Source of the DNA: Proteobacteria bacterium ST_bin11
Lineage (GTDB): Bacteria; Pseudomonadota; Gammaproteobacteria; Methylococcales; Methylomonadaceae
NCBI GenBank assembly: GCA_002083615.1
Contig: MSXO01000015.1
Location: forward strand, 115,759-179,758
Length of the DNA stretch: 64,000 nt
Reading direction: 5' to 3'
Made by a program: the position numbers and the translations under genes. The notes beneath the pieces were generated by a model. That model saw only the letters and a list, made by a program, of their open reading frames with translations, was not told where the DNA came from and ran no database searches. Positions 59,067 to 64,000 of this stretch are shown piece by piece (position 1 is the stretch's first letter; each line of letters opens with the position of its first letter).

Positions 59067-59906
59067 TTAAGCCTGATCGACCAAGCGGATGCCAGATTCT
59101 TCGATCATTATCCGTCGTTGTTTATACAAGCCACCTATCGCTTGCTTGAAGACCTTTTTGCTGACGCCAAAGGTATCGTAAATAATTTCCGGCGCACTTT
59201 TGTCGGTTAGCGCCACATAGCCGCCGCGCTTTGCCAGTATTGCCAGAATTTTTTCGGACGTGGCATCGACTTTCTGGCCGTATTTTTCCTGGCTCAGAAC
59301 TAAATCCAGCTTGTTGTCGGGGCGGACTTTTTTGATATAACCGGTCAAAGTTTGGCCTTTTTGCAAGGGCTGAAACGTCTCGCTTTTATATAGCACGCCC
59401 CAGTATTGATTATCCACTACTGCCTTAAAGCCCAGATCGGTTTCGTCGGCAATAATGAGTTGCACCGCTTGGCCGTCTTTATAGTAAAAGGCTTGATCCT
59501 GAATGAAGTCATCCAGCATCATCGTGGCGGCGATGCGGTTGTTTTCGTCTAAAAACAGGCGTACCAGATAGGATCGGCCTTCAATGATTTTGCCCTTTTG
59601 TTCGCTGAACGGCAGCAGTAAATCCTTGGGTAATCCCCATCCCAAAAACGCGCCGGCATGGCTGAGCGATATACATTTTAACCACGCCACCTCATCGACT
59701 TGCGCTAGCGGCGTTTGCAAGGTGGCGATGGTTTGATTTTTACCGTCGATGTAGACAAAGACCTTTACCGTGTCGCCGACCTTTAGAGTGTCCGGTGCAT
59801 CGGTATCGGCCAGCGCAATCTCGCCAAGCTCCCCACCATCGAAACCATACTGATTATCGCGTTGACTCACGACAGTTAAAATATTGGATTTGCCTAGTTC
59901 GATCAT
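59067..59906 (-). CDS. CvfB/YitL-like S1-domain RNA-binding protein
   Basis: A 279-residue protein with S1-type OB folds (VGDTVKVFVYIDGKNQTIATLQ, later GQTLTGYIKKVRPDNKLDLVL in pieces) and a C-terminal winged helix (FGVSKKVFKQAIGGLYKQRRI). The segment FLGWGLPKDLLLPFSEQ is characteristic of CvfB (YitL). These proteins bind RNA; in Staphylococcus CvfB affects virulence gene expression, elsewhere the role is unclear. It is monocistronic. Confidence 0.85.
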   Translation of the reverse strand: MIELGKSNILTVVSQRDNQYGFDGGELGEIALADTDAPDTLKVGDTVKVFVYIDGKNQTIATLQTPLAQVDEVAWLKCISLSHAGAFLGWGLPKDLLLPFSEQKGKIIEGRSYLVRLFLDENNRIAATMMLDDFIQDQAFYYKDGQAVQLIIADETDLGFKAVVDNQYWGVLYKSETFQPLQKGQTLTGYIKKVRPDNKLDLVLSQEKYGQKVDATSEKILAILAKRGGYVALTDKSAPEIIYDTFGVSKKVFKQAIGGLYKQRRIMIEESGIRLVDQA

Positions 59907-60103
59907 GAAGCTTCCGCAGGTTGATTGGGCATGGGCGTAGGCTCGTTAAGGCGGCCTACGCAAAGAATGGATGACGTATTATACAAACGAATCGGCTAAA
60001 CGGCTGGCCGCTTATTCCTAAACAGCCGCGCCTTGCACAGCTTGCCGAAGAGACAACACTCACGCAAATAACAAGTCAAAACCCCGTTCTTCTGCGGCCC
60101 GTC

Positions 60104-60150
60104 TATAATGGACGGTTTTTTCAATTCGATAAAACCTGCTTTTATCGAAT
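60104..60150 (+). promoter_or_regulatory. -10 box and perfect inverted repeat before the membrane protein
   Basis: A perfect TATAAT at 60104-60109 is followed 14 bp later by an 11-bp perfect inverted repeat attcgataaaa / ttttatcgaat (60124-60150, 5-nt loop), ending 13 bp before the ATG. It would lie in the 5' end of the mRNA or overlap an operator. Confidence 0.4.
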
Positions 60151-60163
60151 ACAAGTGCCGATT

Positions 60164-60676
60164 ATGAATCTATTCCTGAAATACCTGTCCTCTTGCTGGT
60201 TTCTGAACAATCCGTCGGATTTAGTCCCGCCCAATTCGTTTATGTGGAAAAACGTGGCGTTCTATCTAATCTCCGGCATGATAGTGGAGGGCTTGATCTC
60301 CGATCCGGCGGACGGCACGCTAGAGGTGCTGGGCCGCATCACCATGGCTTTCGGTTCGGTGGCAATTTTGTTGCTGATGGAGAAAAAATGGGGCTGCTTC
60401 AACCAGCTGTACACCTCAATTTTCGTTTGCGAAAATTTCATCATGACCCTAGCGGTCAGCGGCGAAGCGCTGGACTATTGGTTGGTGCTGAATCATCACC
60501 CCTACCGGGAAGAAATCGGCATCGGCATCGCGCTATTTTTGGTGATTTGGTATATCTCCATCGTCAGTTATATCTTTCGCGCTTTCTTCAGCTACCCAAC
60601 CAGCGTCAGCGTGGTTTATGCGTTTAGCTATTTCGTGCTGACTTATGGCATACCGATGCTGTTGATGGACATCTAA
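60164..60676 (+). CDS. Small integral membrane protein, hypothetical
   Basis: A 170-residue protein with four or five membrane helices (VAFYLISGMIVEGL, GSVAILLLMEKKW boundary, LALFLVIWYISIVSYIFRAF in pieces, VYAFSYFVLTYGIPMLL). It has no recognised family. The ATG at 60164 is chosen over a GTG at 60155. The gene ends 49 bp before the 3' end of parE, which is convergent. A perfect inverted repeat in its leader suggests specific control. Confidence 0.65.
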   Translation: MNLFLKYLSSCWFLNNPSDLVPPNSFMWKNVAFYLISGMIVEGLISDPADGTLEVLGRITMAFGSVAILLLMEKKWGCFNQLYTSIFVCENFIMTLAVSGEALDYWLVLNHHPYREEIGIGIALFLVIWYISIVSYIFRAFFSYPTSVSVVYAFSYFVLTYGIPMLLMDI

Positions 60677-60725
60677 AAGCCGAGGCTTGCTGGCCGGTGT
60701 ATCCTGAACCCGGCCAGGGTTTTGC

Positions 60726-62615
60726 CTATATTTGCGCTAAGTTACCCCGATCTTCCAACCAGCTTTTCCGATCCCCGGCTCGTTTCTTCGCTAACAACAA
60801 ATCCATCTGTTCGCGGGTGTCGTCGTTTTCTTCAATGGTCAACTGCACCAAACGCCGGGTATCTGGATTCATGGTGGTTTCCCGCAATTGTGAGGGATTC
60901 ATCTCGCCCAAACCTTTGAAGCGCTGGATGTTGATCTTGCCGGTGAGTTTTTCGGCTTCGATGCGCGCCAACACGCCCAAGCGCTCTGACTCGTCCAGCG
61001 CATAAAACACTTTCTTACCCACGTCGATCCGATACAGCGGCGGCATCGCCACAAACACGTGCCCTGCCCTGACCAAGGCATTGAAATGCTGATAAAACAG
61101 CGCGCAAATCAAGGTGGCGATGTGATTGCCGTCGGAGTCGGCATCGGCCAGAATACAGATCTTGCCGTAGCGTAGGTTTTGTAGATCGTTGCTATCGGGC
61201 TCTATACCCAACGCCACGGCTATGTCGTGCACTTCCTGCGAAGCCATGACTTCGCCGGAATCGACTTCCCAGGTGTTTAGGATTTTCCCTCTTAAGGGCA
61301 TGATGGCCTGAAACTCCCGGTCCCGCGCTTGCTTGGCCGAGCCGCCGGCCGAATCGCCTTCGACCAGGAACAGTTCGGTGCGACTAAGGTCTTGACCGGA
61401 ACAATCCGCCAATTTTCCGGGCAAGGCCGGACCGCTGGTGATTTTTTTGCGGACGATTTTCTTGCCGGCTTTCAAGCGTTTCTGCGCGCTCGCCAGGATG
61501 ATTTCGGCAATCTTCTCGCCTTCTTGCGGATGCTGATTCAACCAAAGGCTGAAAGTGTCTTTTGCAACGCCGGACACAAAGGTGACGCATTCGCGCGAAC
61601 TGAGCCGTTCCTTGGTTTGTCCGGAAAACTGCGGATCCTCCAGTTTTACTGACAACACAAAATGACAGCTTTCCCAAACGTCTTCCGGCGCAATCTTCAC
61701 GCCGCGCGGCAACAGGTTGCGAAAATCTAAAAACTCGCGCATCGCCTCGGTCAGGCCGGCCCGCAAGCCATTGACGTGAGTACCACCTTGCGCGGTAGGC
61801 ACCAGGTTAACGTAACTCTCGGCAATCGTTTCCGGCAGACTATCTGGCGTCCAGACGATGCCCCACTCCACGGCTTCGTTGCTGGCCGCCATATTGGCCA
61901 TGAACGGCGGCTGCGGAAAAATCTCGGCATCACCGACCCGGTCCAGCAGATATTCCTGCAAGCCGTTTTGGTAACACCACTCGAATTGTTCGTCGCTGAG
62001 TTCGGAGTTTAAGGTGATTTTCAAGCCCGGACACAATACCGCCTTGGCCCGCAACACGTGATTCAGCTTGCTGACAGATACCCGATTTGAATCGAAATAT
62101 TTACCATCCGGCCAAAAATGCACGCTGGTGCCGGTGTTGTTCTTGCCGACCGTACCGCTCTGCTGCAAGTCGCTGACCTTGTCGCCGCCGGCATATTCCA
62201 TCTGATACACGCCACCGCCACGCTTGATTTCGACCAGCAATTTTTCCGATAAAGCATTTACCACCGACACACCCACACCGTGCAAACCGCCGGAGAATTG
62301 ATAGTTTTTGTTGGAGAATTTGCCGCCGGCATGCAACTGGGTGAGGATCACTTCCACGCCCGGAATGCCCTGCTCGGGATGAATATCCACCGGCATGCCC
62401 CTGCCGTTATCGTCTACCCTGACCGAGCCGTCCTTGTACAGCACAACATTGATCGTGTCGGCGTGGCCGGCCAGTGCTTCGTCGACACTGTTGTCCACTA
62501 CTTCCTGCACCAGATGATTAGGACGCGTGGTGTCGGTGTACATGCCCGGCCTTTTGCGAACCGGGTCCAGGCCGCTCAGTACTTCAATCGCCGCGGCGTT
62601 GTATTCGTTACTCAT
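60726..62615 (-). CDS. parE: DNA topoisomerase IV subunit B ParE
   Basis: A 629-residue type IIA topoisomerase ATPase subunit. The GHKL ATPase is complete (EVVDNSVDEALAGHA, DDNGRGMPVDIHPEQGIPG in pieces, SGGLHGVGVSVVNALS), followed by the transducer (RAGLTEAMREFL) and TOPRIM (LFLVEGDSAGGSAKQARDRE in pieces, CILADADSDGNHIATL). The length (about 630) and the HPEQGIPGVEVILTQLHAGGKF blocks separate it from GyrB, which is longer. It unlinks replicated chromosomes with ParC. It is divergent from xseB. Confidence 0.95.
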   Translation of the reverse strand: MSNEYNAAAIEVLSGLDPVRKRPGMYTDTTRPNHLVQEVVDNSVDEALAGHADTINVVLYKDGSVRVDDNGRGMPVDIHPEQGIPGVEVILTQLHAGGKFSNKNYQFSGGLHGVGVSVVNALSEKLLVEIKRGGGVYQMEYAGGDKVSDLQQSGTVGKNNTGTSVHFWPDGKYFDSNRVSVSKLNHVLRAKAVLCPGLKITLNSELSDEQFEWCYQNGLQEYLLDRVGDAEIFPQPPFMANMAASNEAVEWGIVWTPDSLPETIAESYVNLVPTAQGGTHVNGLRAGLTEAMREFLDFRNLLPRGVKIAPEDVWESCHFVLSVKLEDPQFSGQTKERLSSRECVTFVSGVAKDTFSLWLNQHPQEGEKIAEIILASAQKRLKAGKKIVRKKITSGPALPGKLADCSGQDLSRTELFLVEGDSAGGSAKQARDREFQAIMPLRGKILNTWEVDSGEVMASQEVHDIAVALGIEPDSNDLQNLRYGKICILADADSDGNHIATLICALFYQHFNALVRAGHVFVAMPPLYRIDVGKKVFYALDESERLGVLARIEAEKLTGKINIQRFKGLGEMNPSQLRETTMNPDTRRLVQLTIEENDDTREQMDLLLAKKRAGDRKSWLEDRGNLAQI

Positions 62616-62645
62616 TGTTAGTCATCGTTTGCCGTTAATTCATAC

Positions 62646-62651
62646 TATAAT
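62646..62651 (+). promoter_or_regulatory. Candidate -10 box for xseB-ispA
   Basis: Perfect TATAAT 36 bp upstream of the xseB start, in the 71-bp gap between divergent parE and xseB. Confidence 0.35.
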
Positions 62652-62686
62652 GCTCGGTCATTTTTGAGCACCTCAGCACACATTAT

Positions 62687-62920
62687 ATGTCGAGACGTAA
62701 AAGCGCATCCCAATTTGAGGAAGCGATGGAAGAACTGGAGAAATTGGTCGAGCAAATGGAACGTGGCGATATTTCTCTGGAAGAGTCTTTAAAATCCTTC
62801 GAACGCGGTATCAGACTAACCCGCACCTGCCAGCAAGCGCTACAAGACGCCGAGCAGAAAGTCCAAATTTTATTAGAAAAAAACGGCCAGCACACTTTGG
62901 AGCCATTCACCGATGAGTAA
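62687..62920 (+). CDS. xseB: Exodeoxyribonuclease VII small subunit XseB
   Basis: A 77-residue protein that, as several copies, binds XseA to form exonuclease VII, which digests single-stranded DNA to oligonucleotides. The family pattern FEEAMEELEKLVEQMERGDISLEESLKSFERG was read in pieces, ending LQDAEQKVQILLEK. Its 3' end overlaps ispA by 8 bp, and the xseB-ispA-dxs order is common in gammaproteobacteria. No xseA is nearby. Confidence 0.93.
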   Translation: MSRRKSASQFEEAMEELEKLVEQMERGDISLEESLKSFERGIRLTRTCQQALQDAEQKVQILLEKNGQHTLEPFTDE

Positions 62921-63806
62921 CTTAAAAGCCTTTCTTACCGCCTGCCAAAACCGCGTCGAACGGGCGCTTGATGCCAGGTTGCCCGGCGAGAATATTCTGC
63001 CGCAAACCCTGCATCAAGCCATGCGCTACAGCGTACTGGACGGCGGCAAACGCACCCGCCCGCTATTAACTTATGCAACCGGCCAGGCCTTAGGTTTAAG
63101 TGAAGATGTACTGGACGCGCAAGCTTGCGCGGTGGAGTTCATACATGTGTATTCGTTGATACACGACGATTTGCCGGCAATGGACAATGACGATTTGCGC
63201 CGCGGCAAACCGACTTGCCACAAAGCGTATGACGAGGCCACCGCCATTCTGGCCGGCGATGCCTTGCAAGCATTGGCTTTTGACATATTAGCTAACGACG
63301 CGGCGATTATGGTCGGCGCTGAAGCCAGAGTTAAAATGATCGCAGCGTTGACGAGAGCCAGCGGTTCGCAAGGCATGGTCGGCGGGCAAGCTATCGACTT
63401 GGGCTCGGTTGGTCGCAGGCTGACCCTGCCAGAGTTGGAAAACATGCACATTCACAAGACCGGCGCTTTAATCCGCGCCAGCGTCAATCTGGCTGCACTT
63501 TCCAAACCAAACCTGGATGCGGATGTCGCTAAAAAACTGGACCATTATGCTAAATGTATAGGCCTGTCGTTCCAAGTCAAAGACGACATTCTGGATGTGG
63601 AAAGCGATACCGCTACGCTGGGCAAAACCCAGGGCAAGGATGTCGATAACGACAAACCGACTTACCCTGCGCTATTAGGGATGGCCGGCGCCAAGGAAAA
63701 AGCCCAGGAATTGCATGAGCAAGCAGTCGCCAGCTTAGCCGGATTTGGCAGCGAAGCGGACTTGTTACGCGATTTATCCCTGTATATCATCGAACGCACG
63801 CACTAA
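62913..63806 (+). CDS. ispA: Farnesyl diphosphate synthase IspA
   Basis: A 297-residue short-chain trans-prenyltransferase. The first aspartate-rich motif is LIHDDLPAMDNDDLRRG; the second is SFQVKDDILD. The Gly-rich chain-length region (VFLDGGKRTRP type) is DGGKRTRPLL. It condenses IPP with DMAPP and GPP to farnesyl diphosphate for quinones, hopanoids, carotenoids and peptidoglycan lipid carriers. dxs, the first enzyme of the MEP pathway, starts 118 bp downstream, so supply and use of IPP are co-located. Confidence 0.94.
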   Translation: MSNLKAFLTACQNRVERALDARLPGENILPQTLHQAMRYSVLDGGKRTRPLLTYATGQALGLSEDVLDAQACAVEFIHVYSLIHDDLPAMDNDDLRRGKPTCHKAYDEATAILAGDALQALAFDILANDAAIMVGAEARVKMIAALTRASGSQGMVGGQAIDLGSVGRRLTLPELENMHIHKTGALIRASVNLAALSKPNLDADVAKKLDHYAKCIGLSFQVKDDILDVESDTATLGKTQGKDVDNDKPTYPALLGMAGAKEKAQELHEQAVASLAGFGSEADLLRDLSLYIIERTH

Positions 63807-63834
63807 GCGTAGCGAACAGCGCGATTTATACTTC

Positions 63835-63900
63835 TTGCGCCACAATGCTTCCGGTTTTCGGCTCGCGCCTTTTTAACGGGCGCGGAATATTGTGACGCAA
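63835..63900 (+). promoter_or_regulatory. Imperfect long hairpin in the dxs leader
   Basis: Outer arms ttgcgccacaat (63835-63846) and attgtgacgcaa (63889-63900) pair at 11 of 12 positions; inside, gcgcc / gggcgcg can pair across a T5 run. The structure ends 6 bp before the AAAGGA ribosome binding site and could act as an attenuator. Confidence 0.3.
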
Positions 63901-63924
63901 ACATATAAAGGAATTTATTAACCC

Positions 63925-64000
63925 ATGACAGTCTCTGACTTTCCGCTTCTCAACACCATCCAGACCCCCGCCGACATACGCGCGCTGAAACCGGAGCAAC
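63925..64000 (+). CDS. dxs: 1-deoxy-D-xylulose-5-phosphate synthase Dxs (3' truncated by window end)
   Basis: The first 25 codons (FPLLNTIQTPADIRALKPEQ) match the N-terminus of Dxs (YPLLxTIxxPxDLRxL), the thiamine-diphosphate enzyme that joins pyruvate and glyceraldehyde 3-phosphate to start the MEP isoprenoid route. AAAGGA precedes the ATG. The gene continues beyond the window. Confidence 0.85.
   Translation, partial: MTVSDFPLLNTIQTPADIRALKPEQ

Overview
The window looks like chromosome of a gammaproteobacterial methanotroph of the Methylomonas/Methylobacter type. The grounds are a formaldehyde-activating-enzyme homologue, a cytochrome P460 family protein, a Hox-type NAD-linked NiFe hydrogenase, a DAB-type inorganic carbon pump, a VPLPA-type PEP-CTERM protein, and gammaproteobacterial housekeeping genes (parE, xseB-ispA-dxs, gshA, cysH, recQ, trpS). 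The assignment rests on gene content only. No rRNA or tRNA gene and no CRISPR array was seen.

Layout. 1-2.9 kb: 3' end of a hoxU-hoxY-hoxH-hoxW hydrogenase operon. 3-8 kb: sparse stretch with a DUF2799 lipoprotein, an orphan PAS sensor kinase, a MITE-like inverted repeat and a PEP-CTERM protein. 8.3-14.7 kb: dabB-dabA divergent from a SulP-family anion transporter, probably an inorganic carbon uptake module. 14.8-16.5 kb: CsgG/DUF4810/DUF799 lipoprotein operon. 16.6-24.7 kb: an accessory, partly AT-rich island read leftward. It holds three PIN toxin/antitoxin modules, one with its toxin split by two stop codons; a Nudix-fold protein coupled to one of them; three ~110-bp palindromic repeats; a truncated antitoxin; and a tightly overlapping five-gene chain. 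That chain is an unknown 188-aa protein, a soluble Sel1-repeat histidine kinase, a receiver protein carrying an HEPN-like R-x4-H motif, then VapB-like and VapC-like proteins. It is the best candidate here for an undescribed system, plausibly a phosphorelay-controlled toxin or antiphage device.

25-32.4 kb: czcCBA heavy-metal efflux operon with a PII-like protein and an OprB-like porin. 32.4-37.3 kb: alpha/beta hydrolase, AcvB/VirJ-type protein and MprF, a lysyl-phosphatidylglycerol module. 37.6-40.5 kb: sensor kinase and NtrC-family sigma-54 activator. 40.5-45.3 kb: stress-type genes (membrane stress protein, zinc alcohol dehydrogenase, BON protein, GNAT) among gene remnants (peroxiredoxin tail, REP-associated transposase tail) and REP palindromes. 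45.5-53 kb: ABC exporter, YdcF-like protein, trpS, PilZ protein, pterin synthase-like gene, DUF1249 and recQ. 53-55.5 kb: gshA-cysH (glutathione and sulfate assimilation). 55.6-56.5 kb: two AT-rich unknown genes followed by repeats. 57-59 kb: a pyridoxamine-phosphate-oxidase-like protein, a Fae homologue that appears to lack the catalytic histidine, and cytochrome P460. 59-64 kb: CvfB-like protein, small membrane protein, parE, and xseB-ispA-dxs (dxs cut by the window end).

All functions are read from sequence motifs and family memory; no database search was run.
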